From: Myroides sp. N17-2
Lineage (GTDB): Bacteria; Bacteroidota; Bacteroidia; Flavobacteriales; Flavobacteriaceae
NCBI RefSeq assembly: GCF_002286775.1
Contig: NZ_NSGJ01000012.1
Span: 1 to 64,000 of the forward strand
Length of the DNA: 64,000 nt
Direction of reading: 5' to 3'
Shown here: in pieces, positions 43,275 to 52,383 of the stretch
Position numbering within the stretch: position 1 is the first letter of the stretch
Layout: every line of letters starts with the position of its first letter
Position numbers and translations under genes: made by a program
The notes under the pieces: model-generated
What the model saw: the letters and a program-made list of their open reading frames with translations, nothing else
Databases searched by the model: none
Told to the model about the DNA's origin: nothing

Positions 43275-43447
43275 TTAATCCAGATTACGCGATAGACATA
43301 TAAACGAAAAGTAATTATACAAGATAGGTCTGAATTAGTGACACAAGCATACTATAGTATGGTTTTAGAGCTAATGAAAGAGCTAATGAAAGAGCTATGA
43401 AGTAGAATTGCTTTGTAGTATTTGGCTAATGCGTAATATGGGTTTAA
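43275..43447 (-). repeat. MITE-like dispersed repeat, copy 3 (reversed)
   Basis: This 173-bp copy starts TTAATCCAGATTACGCG and ends GCGTAATATGGGTTTAA, in the opposite orientation to the other full copies. It carries a 12-bp duplication (AGAGCTAATGAA) that accounts for its extra length. The outer 17 or so bases form the clearest terminal inverted repeat of the family. Confidence 0.75.
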
Positions 43448-43742
43448 CTAAATACCCTTCAAAAACCCAACAAGCTTACTTTATGAAAGTTAAAACCCAT
43501 AATCTTAATGCATTATGCTATACCTTCATAACGTTTTACATAGTTTTAAACGATATCACTATTTGATAATTTCATCATAAAGTCCCCAATATAACACCTA
43601 TCTCTTTAATGGCTTATAACAACTACTATGTGCTTATGATAAGCGATTATCTACCTTTACTTCTCAACGTACTATCAAGTATCATTACTTCCATCTAAAT
43701 ACCTAACTCAATCCTAGAATAACAGATAAATGATTAACAAAA
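43448..43742. other. Intergenic stretch, no feature seen
   Basis: About 295 bases with no plausible coding frame or strong structure, between MITE copy 3 and the ccsBA terminator. Confidence 0.5.
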
Positions 43743-43778
43743 AAAAGCTCAGCTTCTTTTCAGAAACTGAGCTTTTAG
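43743..43778 (-). terminator. Terminator after ccsBA
   Basis: AAAAGCTCAG pairs with CTGAGCTTTT. The loop can pair further (CTTCT with AGAAA-type bases), and the minus strand ends in T. Confidence 0.75.
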
Positions 43779-43805
43779 ATACTCTATTATATATAGTCTA
43801 GACTA

Positions 43806-46800
43806 TTACTTTTTTAAATACTTCTTATATTTAATATAAGATAATACACTTAGTATGATAACGAATCCTAATGACCACCATACGATAGTAGGTGTGATCA
43901 CTTTATCTCCTGATGCGTAAGAGTGTAATCCACTTAAGTAGAAGTTCACCCCGAAGTACGTCATCATGATCGAGTAATAAGCTACTACACTAAATACGTT
44001 ATAAATCCATGTACCACGCATAGCAGGTACTAATCTAGCATGGATAACGAATGCATAGATCATAATACTGATTAATGCCCAAGTCTCCTTAGGATCCCAT
44101 CCCCAGTAACGTCCCCAGCTCTCATTAGCCCACTGACCTCCTAAGAAGTTACCAATGGTTAATAGAACTAGACCGACTGTAAGAGCCATCTCATTAATAT
44201 AAGTCAACTCCTTAATATTAAGATCCATCTTCTTCTTATTTTTCTCATTTGTAAGGATCATTAATAATAATGTCACTACTCCTAAGATCATCCCTAGTGT
44301 AAACGGTCCATAACTACCTACGATAACTGCTACGTGGATGATTAGCCAGTACGAGTTAAGTACAGGTTGTAAATTCGCGATAGCTGGGTCCATAAAGTTT
44401 AAGTGTGCTCCCCATAGAATCATACCTGCTACGAATGCAGTAGACGCTATAGTCAACTCAGACTTACGCCCAAAATACAACCCAAACAATGCTGTAGCCC
44501 AACCTACATAAATAACAGACTCATAAGCATCACTCCATGGAGCATGTCCTGATACATACCATCTAACTGCTAACCCTAATGTATGAATAGCAAATAATAA
44601 AACTGTAGCCCAGCTACCTATTTTTATCATTGTTTGATTAATACGTCTAGGCTTTAATATCTCCGATACGATAAATATGAATAACACTATAGCCGCTAAC
44701 ATATAGTAACTATATAATGTCTTAAATATATCGTACTTATTATATTGTATTTCAAATTTAATCTTATCCTCAGATGGTATTACAGTTTTACCGTATGCAT
44801 TCTGGAATGTTTTTAAACTCTGTAAATACTCATCTGCCTTCGCATAGTTACCTGTCTCCTTAGCCTCAAATAAAGCTGGTACATACATTCTAGGTAATAT
44901 ACTCTTAGTGAATGTAGAATCCATTCCTTTAAGTCCTGCTTCATTTAACTCTAATGGAGATACCCATTTATCATTATTATGTCCAGGTACTGGGAATATC
45001 GTTAACATACGCGTCGTAAAAGCAGCATTTAATAATGCCATCTTAGAATCTAAGTCTAAGAAATCTGTTTGAAACTTATTCTTTACTGTTTCATGATTCG
45101 CATCTTCTACTACTTTAGCTAATCTATAGTTACCATTGTCATCAAAGAAATCTATAAATGCAGCATACTTCGCATCTTTAGGTAGCTTTAATATTTCTAG
45201 TACTTTTTCATTCCCTCTTGGTAATTTTACTATCGGCGCATAATACCAGAAGTTAGGTGCTCCTTGTATTTGTTGCGCTACTGTAAACTGTGTCATCGAT
45301 AGGAATACCTGATCTGGATTTAACCCTAGATAAGACTCCCCTTTATATACCTTACGCAATAATTCTGACGCAAAAGTATTCACAGGTTTCATACGTCCTC
45401 CGAAATCCTGAATCACTAGTTCTCCGAATTTAGCAGCATGTTCTTTATCCACAGCTGTAGACTTCACTAATGAATCGATCATCACCTGACTCGGACGCAT
45501 AGGTGTATCGTGATTATGTTGTGCAAACGCTCCTACTGATAAGAACAATAATAACATCGTAAGCATAGAAGCCTTCTTCTCTCTTACTTTATCTAATTTT
45601 CTTTTCAAATCACCAAATCTTGTATTCTTGTCAAATAATATCGCTAACATTCCTACATATAATAAGAAGTACCCTATATAAGTAATCCATGTTCCCCAGA
45701 AATCGTGGTTAACAGATAATATAGTTCCTTTCTCATCTCTGTCAAACTCTGCTTGGAAGAAACGGTACCCTTTATGATCTAAGATATTATTCATATAGAT
45801 ACGCGCATCGAACTTCTCTGCTCCATCTAATACAGTTACCTGACTTTCGAATGAGGCATAGCTACTCTCTGTACCAGGATATTTCTCAGCAATAAACTTG
45901 TTTAGTTTGATTTGGAATGGTGTAGTATATACTTTACTTCCATATAATAATGTAAACTCTAAATCACCTAGTTTAAATGATTGAGGTTCTCCCATTCTAC
46001 CCCCTTTTCCCATAAGTGTTACTTCCTCTTCTTTCCCTTGAGAACGAACAGTAAGCACTAGAGCATCAGTATTTCTTTTATTTTTAAAATCACCATCTGA
46101 TTTCAAAATCATTTTACCTTTTATAGGCATATCTGGCAGTACGAACTGTGTACCAGCCATATTATATAATGATCTAAAGTTTAATGGCGCTTTAGTACCT
46201 GCCATCACATCACCTTTAGATTGGTCAGCCATTCTCATGAATGTACCTCCGAATGGAGTATCCATAAAATAGTCATTCCCTTCTTTTATGATATTAATAG
46301 CCCCATCAGTAGGTTTATTAAATGAGAACAATACATTGTGAATACTAGCAACTTCTCCTTCTTTAAGATAGTGTTCATGACGCTCTCCATCACCAGACTC
46401 TACTAATTTTAAGAATAATGTTCCATTAGCATCCTCAACTACCGCTTCCTCTGCTCCCATGATGTAGTCCTTATATTCTATTTCAAAAGGAACACCATTA
46501 AATTCTTCTTTAAGCTTAAAATGATTATCCGTTACAGATGAGAATAGAAGAGGTTTTTCGAAAGTACGTCTACGTGCTTCTCCCTCATAATCGCCATCAG
46601 TCATCACAGTAAGGAATGTTTTATCTGAATAGATCTGATCTGCAGTCTCCCCTTCTCTAATAGGCATCATCCCCTCGAAACTGATGTAACGAGTAATTAA
46701 TGCTCCAATAAGAATCAAGATAAATGAAACGTGTAACAGTAAGGTAGCCCACTTCTCTTTGCTCAATAATCTGTATCTCTTAATATTCCCAATAAAGTTA

Positions 46801-46979
46801 ATCAAGAAAAAGAACATAATAAACTCAAACCATTTGGTATTGTATATTAAGATACGTGCAGTAGTTGTGTTATACCGATCTTCAATGAAAGTTCCCGCAG
46901 CCAATGCAATAGCAAAGGCTATAAAAAGAACTGCCATTAACCGAGTCGAAGAAAAAAAAGATATTATTTTTTTATCCAT
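43806..46979 (-). CDS. ccsBA: Cytochrome c biogenesis protein CcsBA (ResB-CcsA fusion)
   Basis: The 1057-residue membrane protein is the System II cytochrome c synthetase, exporting haem and attaching it to CxxCH motifs in the periplasm. The N-terminal ResB/CcsB-like part (about 1-460) has four membrane segments and a large periplasmic domain. A central periplasmic region (about 490-750) follows, and the C-terminal CcsA part (about 750-1057) carries the WGWDPKETWALI tryptophan-rich haem motif near 960-971 and several membrane helices with His. Fusion of the two parts is usual in Bacteroidota. It is monocistronic and would serve the haem-site lipoprotein at 24900-25361. Confidence 0.92.
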   Translation of the reverse strand: MDKKIISFFSSTRLMAVLFIAFAIALAAGTFIEDRYNTTTARILIYNTKWFEFIMFFFLINFIGNIKRYRLLSKEKWATLLLHVSFILILIGALITRYISFEGMMPIREGETADQIYSDKTFLTVMTDGDYEGEARRRTFEKPLLFSSVTDNHFKLKEEFNGVPFEIEYKDYIMGAEEAVVEDANGTLFLKLVESGDGERHEHYLKEGEVASIHNVLFSFNKPTDGAINIIKEGNDYFMDTPFGGTFMRMADQSKGDVMAGTKAPLNFRSLYNMAGTQFVLPDMPIKGKMILKSDGDFKNKRNTDALVLTVRSQGKEEEVTLMGKGGRMGEPQSFKLGDLEFTLLYGSKVYTTPFQIKLNKFIAEKYPGTESSYASFESQVTVLDGAEKFDARIYMNNILDHKGYRFFQAEFDRDEKGTILSVNHDFWGTWITYIGYFLLYVGMLAILFDKNTRFGDLKRKLDKVREKKASMLTMLLLFLSVGAFAQHNHDTPMRPSQVMIDSLVKSTAVDKEHAAKFGELVIQDFGGRMKPVNTFASELLRKVYKGESYLGLNPDQVFLSMTQFTVAQQIQGAPNFWYYAPIVKLPRGNEKVLEILKLPKDAKYAAFIDFFDDNGNYRLAKVVEDANHETVKNKFQTDFLDLDSKMALLNAAFTTRMLTIFPVPGHNNDKWVSPLELNEAGLKGMDSTFTKSILPRMYVPALFEAKETGNYAKADEYLQSLKTFQNAYGKTVIPSEDKIKFEIQYNKYDIFKTLYSYYMLAAIVLFIFIVSEILKPRRINQTMIKIGSWATVLLFAIHTLGLAVRWYVSGHAPWSDAYESVIYVGWATALFGLYFGRKSELTIASTAFVAGMILWGAHLNFMDPAIANLQPVLNSYWLIIHVAVIVGSYGPFTLGMILGVVTLLLMILTNEKNKKKMDLNIKELTYINEMALTVGLVLLTIGNFLGGQWANESWGRYWGWDPKETWALISIMIYAFVIHARLVPAMRGTWIYNVFSVVAYYSIMMTYFGVNFYLSGLHSYASGDKVITPTIVWWSLGFVIILSVLSYIKYKKYLKK

Positions 46980-47010
46980 GAGATGTTAATATGTTGTTTT
47001 AATAGTGCAA

Positions 47011-47018
47011 CAAAAATA
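47011..47018 (-). promoter_or_regulatory. Candidate -7 element for ccsBA
   Basis: The minus strand reads TATTTTTG, about 31 bases before the ccsBA ATG. Confidence 0.45.
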
Positions 47019-47072
47019 ACCAAAAACGTCAGTAGTTCAGTATATTTAACTTAATATTTAGTAATCAATTTG

Positions 47073-47105
47073 TTGTATAATTTCACATAAAATAAGTTAC
47101 ATTTG
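47073..47105 (+). promoter_or_regulatory. Promoter of the aminotransferase gene
   Basis: TTG (47073-47075), 22 bases, TACATTTG (47098-47105). The leader to the ATG at 47188 would be about 75 bases. Confidence 0.55.
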
Positions 47106-47187
47106 CTGTGGTAATATTCTACAAAACGTATGATTCCTTTTCATATTCTTTGTAGTTGTCTACTATGTCTATTTAAAATTTAAAACT

Positions 47188-48387
47188 ATGCCTAAGATTT
47201 CAAACAAAGGGCTTCAAATGCCTGAATCACCAATTAGAAAATTAGTACCTTTTGCAGAGGTTGCAAAACAAAAAGGACACCATGTATACCATTTAAATAT
47301 AGGTCAACCAGATATCAAAACTCCTGCTGGAGCACTACAAGCTGTTAAAGATGCTAACTTCGAAGTATTAGAATATAGTCACTCTGCTGGAATCGAAAGC
47401 TATAGAAAAAAATTATCAAAACACTATAAAGACCAAAATCTTAATGTAGATGTAGCTGATATTATCGTGACTACTGGTGGATCAGAAGCACTACTTTTCG
47501 CATTAGGAAGTACGATGGATCACGGAGACGAGATTATCATTCCTGAGCCATTCTACGCTAACTATAACGGATTCTCTACTTCTAATGGAGTAAACATAGT
47601 TCCTGTAATGTCTTCTATCAATGACGGATTTGCATTACCTGCTATTGCAGAGTTTGAAAAACTTATCACACCTAAGACTAAAGCTATCTTAATCTGTAAC
47701 CCTGGTAACCCTACAGGATATCTATATTCAGAGCAAGAAATGAAGCAGTTAACAGAGTTAGTTATTAAACATGACTTATTCTTAATCGCTGACGAAGTAT
47801 ATAGAGAGTTCGCTTATGATGGATATAAACACATCTCTGTGATGAGTATTCCAGAACTAGCTAACCACGCTATTATGATTGACTCTGTCTCTAAGCGCTA
47901 CAGTATGTGTGGAGCTCGTATAGGATGTATCGTTTCTAAAAACAAAGACCTTATGGCTGCTGCAATGAAGTTTGCTCAGGCACGTCTTTCTCCTCCTACT
48001 TTTGAACAAATCGCTGCTGAAGCAGCTCTTGATACTCCTAAATCTTACTTCGATGAAGTAATCACAGAATATAAAGAGAGAAGAGATGTATTTATCACTG
48101 CACTTCAACAAATAGAAGGCGTACAAGTGACTATGCCACACGGTTCTTTCTACTGCGTAGCTAAATTCCCTATTAAAAATGCGGACAACTTCGCTAAATG
48201 GTTATTAGAGGAATATGATCTAAACGGAGAAACTGTAATGATCGCTCCTGCAGCAGGATTCTACTCTACACCTGGTGTAGGACTAGACGAGGCTCGTATG
48301 GCTTACGTTCTAAAGAAAGAAGACTTAATCCGCTCTGCTGAAATATTAAAAGAAGCGCTTAAAGCGTATCAAGCTATAGAAAAATAG
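47188..48387 (+). CDS. Class I pyridoxal-phosphate aminotransferase (aspartate aminotransferase-like)
   Basis: The 399-residue cytoplasmic enzyme has the fold type I aminotransferase motifs: NIGQPDIKTP near 37-46, TTGGSEALLFALG near 95-107, CNPGNPTGYLYS near 171-182, DEVYREFAYDG near 201-211 and the PLP lysine in DSVSKRYSMCGARIG near 231-245. The last is the class I-gamma pattern, so aspartate, alanine or aromatic amino acids are possible substrates. It is monocistronic with its own promoter and terminator, and divergent from ccsBA. Confidence 0.88.
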   Translation: MPKISNKGLQMPESPIRKLVPFAEVAKQKGHHVYHLNIGQPDIKTPAGALQAVKDANFEVLEYSHSAGIESYRKKLSKHYKDQNLNVDVADIIVTTGGSEALLFALGSTMDHGDEIIIPEPFYANYNGFSTSNGVNIVPVMSSINDGFALPAIAEFEKLITPKTKAILICNPGNPTGYLYSEQEMKQLTELVIKHDLFLIADEVYREFAYDGYKHISVMSIPELANHAIMIDSVSKRYSMCGARIGCIVSKNKDLMAAAMKFAQARLSPPTFEQIAAEAALDTPKSYFDEVITEYKERRDVFITALQQIEGVQVTMPHGSFYCVAKFPIKNADNFAKWLLEEYDLNGETVMIAPAAGFYSTPGVGLDEARMAYVLKKEDLIRSAEILKEALKAYQAIEK

Positions 48388-48407
48388 TCTAACCTATTCT
48401 TCATCCT

Positions 48408-48435
48408 AAACCACCCTCTATGGGTGGTTTTTTTT
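48408..48435 (+). terminator. Terminator after aminotransferase gene
   Basis: AACCACCC pairs with GGGTGGTT, followed by eight T. Confidence 0.85.
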
Positions 48436-48640
48436 ATGTCTTATAGACAATATGACAACATATACCTCTTCTATAAATCAACTAACCTTTATAGTGCATA
48501 ATTAAACAAAGTCTTCTTGACTTTATGAATTAAACGCTACCTAAAAATAAAAGCAAGTAAAACAGTTGACTGTCAAACTAGCTTTAGGCATCTAAATTCT
48601 AGCAACCAAAGGATCAAAATCAGTAAATTAAGAATATAAC

Positions 48641-48674
48641 AAAAAATAAAGGTGTATAAAAACACTTATTTTTT
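48641..48674. terminator. Free-standing terminator-like hairpin
   Basis: AAAAAATAAAGGTGT pairs with ACACTTATTTTTT (small bulge) and ends in a T run. No gene of the track size lies immediately upstream on either strand, so the transcript it would end is unknown. Confidence 0.4.
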
Positions 48675-48680
48675 AATATG

Positions 48681-48688
48681 TATATTTG
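48681..48688 (+). promoter_or_regulatory. Orphan TAnnTTTG element
   Basis: TATATTTG lies in non-coding DNA and would start a transcript running through the repeat array. A -33 TTG is lacking, so confidence is low. Confidence 0.3.
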
Positions 48689-48812
48689 CAAAGTATTGGA
48701 TGTTAAATATTCAGTGCTTTTTTTAAGCCAATCTTCGAGGCTAATATTTAAAAACAATCAGAAATTATCTTAACAGGGTGAAAAAGGCATTTTTATGGGG
48801 TCTTGGTTTGAC

Positions 48813-48895
48813 TGAGTCCATGGTGAGTCCATAATGAGTCCATAGTGAGTCCATAGTGAGTCCATTAAAACAGCCTTTTTAATGGACTCACTATG
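48813..48895. repeat. Five 11-bp direct repeats ending in a perfect 19-bp hairpin
   Basis: TGAGTCCATGG, TGAGTCCATAA, TGAGTCCATAG, TGAGTCCATAG and TGAGTCCATTA lie head to tail at 48813-48867. The last unit is the left arm of CATAGTGAGTCCATTAAAA (48852-48870), which pairs perfectly with TTTTAATGGACTCACTATG (48877-48895) around a six-base loop. Each direct repeat can pair with the single inverted copy. Confidence 0.85.
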
Positions 48896-49402
48896 CACGC
48901 AGGATGCTGTCAATATACTTTCATACAAAGTCAAATAGCAACTTCATAGACGGAAATGGGCAAATAAAGGGGTTTCTTTTTTCTTGAGATAAGTGATATA
49001 GTCTATAATCCCTAGGTGAATTAAAAACATTGATTTCTAGTGAACTAGAAATTGAAATATGTGACAAAGTTACAAATCTTAAATTGGATGTACAAGACTG
49101 AGGTTTGCTCAAAACGGAGGGGGTGAAAGTCAAGATAATCTCAACTTCAAAAGTAAGCAAGCCCTAAAAAAAGCTCTAAACAGCTAAAATCTCTTATTTT
49201 AAAAGTAACTTTTTCTTCAATTATGTGTACTCGCTACTCTAACTCATTTATTTTAAAAAAAAATATAAAACTTCATACTTGCCTCTTCAACACTCCTTCA
49301 ATATTACCTCAAGATTGATCTATAAAACAGACTCTTTGTTGAACATCTCTTGTCTAGGTGTTGTAGTAGTCTTGACTAGAATACAGCTTTTTAAAGCCAA
49401 AA

Positions 49403-49436
49403 AAAAAGCTAGTCTGCAATAAGCAAACTAGCTTTT
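49403..49436 (-). terminator. Terminator of the surface-protein locus
   Basis: AAAAGCTAGT pairs with ACTAGCTTTT around a 13-base loop. The minus strand continues into a T run. It lies about 30 bases past the OmpA-protein stop. Confidence 0.8.
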
Positions 49437-49466
49437 AAAAAAAATCCCTATTTAATCGAAATAGTG

Positions 49467-51425
49467 TTATTCTATGTTTAGAATAATAAACTCACTTCTT
49501 CTATTTTCTTGGTGCTCTAGTATCGTACACGGTACTTTATTTGCACACTTATTGACTAACTGAGATTCGCCGTATCCCTGCCCTGTGATTCTAGATTCAT
49601 CTATTCCCTGAGAGATCATCCAAGCAGCAGTTGACTTAGCTCTTCTGTCTGACAGCTTCATATTATAAGCATCATTTCCTCTACTATCTGTATGCGAACG
49701 CACGTCTATCTTCAGTTTAGGATACATATTAAGCACTTCTACTACCTTGGCTAGCTCTACAGCTGCATCAGGTCTAATAGTCGCTTTATCAAAATCAAAG
49801 TAAATAGGATCTAACTTTAACTTCTTAAACAAGTCATCGTCTTTCTCTATCTTCTCCTCTATTGGATCTAGGCCTATATTCACAGTCTTCGCTACGTTAA
49901 ACTCACGTCCTAATAACGTCGCTACTTCAGCTGTCAAATATTTATCAGCACTAGCCTTCAGTCTAAACTTGTGATTACAGTCTAGCGCATCAGTGATATA
50001 ATGTCCTTGTGCATCAGTAGTGATAGTCGCTAATTCTTTATACTCATTATTATATAAGACTACAGTAGCATTAGCGATAGGAAGCTTAGTCGTGGTATTA
50101 AACACTTGTCCCTCTATCTGCTGTTTACAGTCCACTACTTGGAAGAAATAGATATCATCTCCACCTACTCCACCATCTCGGTTAGAACTAATGAATCCCT
50201 TTCTATTCTTATCATTGATATAGAATGCAAAGTCATCTGCAGGGCTGTTAATAGGAGCACCTACACTAGCTACTTTACCGAATGTATTATCGACATTGAT
50301 CTTAGCCATATAGACATCTAATCCTCCTAGACCTGGTCTACCATCTGATGAGAAGTATAGATAGTTATCCTTAGATATGAATGGGAACGTCTCACGCCCT
50401 TCTGTATTAATTCTACCGCCTAAATTCTCAGGTGTACCATAGCTACCATCCTCTTCGATAAATACTCTAAATATATCTGACTCACCTAGTGTACCACTTC
50501 TATCCGATGCGAAGTACAGCCACTTCTCATCAGGAGATAAAGCTGGGTGAGCCGTATTATAGTTATTAGAGTTAAACGGCAACTCTGTAGCTTCTGACCA
50601 AGAACCGTCCTCTAATAAAGAAGACGTGTACAACTTCAGTAGAATGTAAAATTCTTCATTGTGAACTTTCTTATTCTTCTTAAAGTTGTTACTCGTGAAG
50701 TACATCGTCTTACCATCTTTAGTAAACACTGCTGAGGCAACATTCACTTTAGCCTTACCTGATTTATCTACAGGTACAGGATCACTAAAGCTACCGTCCT
50801 TACCGATAACGGTACTGTATAGACTGGTAAATGCTTCATTTGTCCATTTGTGTACCTTACCTCCATTCTCAGTTTCTCTAGCAGAGGCGAAGACTAGTTG
50901 ATCTCCTAATATACTAGATCCGTAATCAGAGTACACACTATTAATAGGTAGTGCCTTTAGATCATAGCGCTGTATCATAGAGTTAATCTCCTTTAGATAC
51001 GTATCTTTCTTTTGTTCAAATAAGATACCACGACTATCGTTCTTCTCTAGTTCAGCGAATTGGCTTAAATAGGCATCAGCAGAGTTGTAATCTTCGATAG
51101 AACGCAGTGTCTGTGCATATCTATAATAATATTCTGACGGAAGCTTCGTTCCTTCTTGTTTTGCAAAATTAAAGAGTTCTTCATACCACTTATGTGCAGT
51201 CTTAAGTTCTCCTTTAAAGTAATAAGCATCTGCCAATTTGGTTAATGTATTGACACTCTTAAAACCTTTATTGATGATTTTCTCATAGATTTCGATTGCA
51301 TTGACATACTCATAGTAGTCAAAGCTCTTATCTGCTTTCTTCTCTTTACCTGTCTGGGCAATACCTGCTGTTGACAGTAAGAAAAAAGAGGCTATTGAGA
51401 AAAACTTAATAACCTTCTTATTCAT
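49467..51425 (-). CDS. OmpA family protein with TPR and PD40 repeats
   Basis: The 652-residue exported protein has a signal peptide (about 1-23), TPR-like helices (about 28-150), PD40/WD40-like beta-propeller repeats (about 165-405, with DEKWLYFASDRSGTLGESDI and similar), a carboxypeptidase-regulatory-like domain (about 430-515), and a C-terminal OmpA domain (about 535-652). The peptidoglycan-binding residues are visible in HTDSRGNDAYNMKLSDRRA near 580-598. Proteins of this design accompany PorP/SprF and T9SS substrates in Bacteroidota and are thought to tie an outer-membrane assembly to the cell wall. It is the last gene of the locus, 15 bases after PorP/SprF. Confidence 0.9.
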   Translation of the reverse strand: MNKKVIKFFSIASFFLLSTAGIAQTGKEKKADKSFDYYEYVNAIEIYEKIINKGFKSVNTLTKLADAYYFKGELKTAHKWYEELFNFAKQEGTKLPSEYYYRYAQTLRSIEDYNSADAYLSQFAELEKNDSRGILFEQKKDTYLKEINSMIQRYDLKALPINSVYSDYGSSILGDQLVFASARETENGGKVHKWTNEAFTSLYSTVIGKDGSFSDPVPVDKSGKAKVNVASAVFTKDGKTMYFTSNNFKKNKKVHNEEFYILLKLYTSSLLEDGSWSEATELPFNSNNYNTAHPALSPDEKWLYFASDRSGTLGESDIFRVFIEEDGSYGTPENLGGRINTEGRETFPFISKDNYLYFSSDGRPGLGGLDVYMAKINVDNTFGKVASVGAPINSPADDFAFYINDKNRKGFISSNRDGGVGGDDIYFFQVVDCKQQIEGQVFNTTTKLPIANATVVLYNNEYKELATITTDAQGHYITDALDCNHKFRLKASADKYLTAEVATLLGREFNVAKTVNIGLDPIEEKIEKDDDLFKKLKLDPIYFDFDKATIRPDAAVELAKVVEVLNMYPKLKIDVRSHTDSRGNDAYNMKLSDRRAKSTAAWMISQGIDESRITGQGYGESQLVNKCANKVPCTILEHQENRRSEFIILNIE

Positions 51426-51440
51426 ACTTTATAGTTTTCG

Positions 51441-52373
51441 TTAAAAGAATCTTGGTGTATTCATACGTGTGCGATTATTGAACAAATCAAAACGCATAAA
51501 TATCTCGTGAGAACCCGAATTATAGTTCGCTAACTTAGTCGTATCCGCATCATACGAATATCCGATAAACAAATTGTCATTTATTTGGAATCCTGCTAAT
51601 GCACTAACTGAAGCATCCCAACGATATGCTGCTCCTACTGTAAACTTGTCTACAATCAAGAAATTAGCAGTCAAATCTAACTGTAATGGCGTCCCTGAAA
51701 CAGCCTTCGCTAAGAAAGCCGGTTTAAACTTCAAGCTAGGATTAAGTTCGAATACATATCCCCCCATTAAGTAAACGTGAGCCTGCTGACGCATAGTCGT
51801 CACCTCATTATCATCATAGCGATCTGTTGTCAAGAAGTTAGGAATAGAAAGTCCTAAGTAAGACTTCTCAGAATACATATAAAGACCTGCTCCTACATTA
51901 GGTGAGAATTGGTTCTCGATATTCGTAGCTGCTACCGGATCTTTACTACTATAACTGTTTAGACGAGTGTAATCAACGTTTAATAAGTTAGCTGTAGCCT
52001 TCAAACCAAAAGCTAATTTATACTCATGATTTAGGTCGATAGTATAAGATAAATCTACAGAGATATTATTCTCATCCATAGCCCCTACTCTATCATTCAT
52101 ATAGTTAACCCCAAGTCCTAATTTAGAATCTCCTAATGGCGTATTAACAGATAAATTAGCAGTCTTAGGCGCTCCATCTAGTCCTACCCACTGTGTACGG
52201 TAATTACCGAAGATACTTAGGTTACCTCTAGACCCTGCATAAGCAGGGTTAATATTAGAGGCATTATACATATACTGTGTGAACTGAGGATCTTGTTGTG
52301 CTTGTATTTGTTGCGCTCCTAAAAGAGTCAACATACATACACTTATATTTTTTATTGTTTTGTTAATTGTCAT
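51441..52373 (-). CDS. PorP/SprF family type IX secretion outer-membrane protein
   Basis: The 310-residue protein has a signal peptide (about 1-25) and the PorP/SprF hallmark QQDPQFTQYMYNASNINPAYAGSRG near 26-50. The rest is an alternating hydrophobic beta-strand pattern typical of an outer-membrane barrel. SprF-like proteins are needed for secretion and attachment of T9SS substrates that carry type B C-terminal domains. It begins ten bases after the type B protein gene, the arrangement expected for a cognate pair. The final TRMNTPRFF, ending in Phe, is normal for outer-membrane proteins. Confidence 0.9.
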   Translation of the reverse strand: MTINKTIKNISVCMLTLLGAQQIQAQQDPQFTQYMYNASNINPAYAGSRGNLSIFGNYRTQWVGLDGAPKTANLSVNTPLGDSKLGLGVNYMNDRVGAMDENNISVDLSYTIDLNHEYKLAFGLKATANLLNVDYTRLNSYSSKDPVAATNIENQFSPNVGAGLYMYSEKSYLGLSIPNFLTTDRYDDNEVTTMRQQAHVYLMGGYVFELNPSLKFKPAFLAKAVSGTPLQLDLTANFLIVDKFTVGAAYRWDASVSALAGFQINDNLFIGYSYDADTTKLANYNSGSHEIFMRFDLFNNRTRMNTPRFF

Positions 52374-52383
52374 TCCTAAAAGC

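Larger units (their letters stand above)
48436..49402. other. Non-coding region between convergent genes with an iterated repeat
   Basis: About 970 bases without a credible gene; the longest minus-strand frame (79 codons, 48921-49160) has poor codon character. The region contains a terminator-like hairpin (48641-48674), a free-standing TATATTTG box (48681-48688), and the 11-bp repeat array with hairpin (48813-48895). Confidence 0.5.

Noticed and set aside
48813-48867. Replication-origin iterons
   Set aside because: There is no replication initiator gene nearby and the window is clearly chromosomal; five short repeats alone are not enough.
48813-48895. CRISPR array
   Set aside because: The 11-bp units abut each other with no spacers, and no cas gene is present.
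48921-49160. Minus-strand open frame of 79 codons
   Set aside because: The composition (Ser, Leu and Pro rich, no recognisable motif) and lack of expression signals suggest chance in non-coding DNA.
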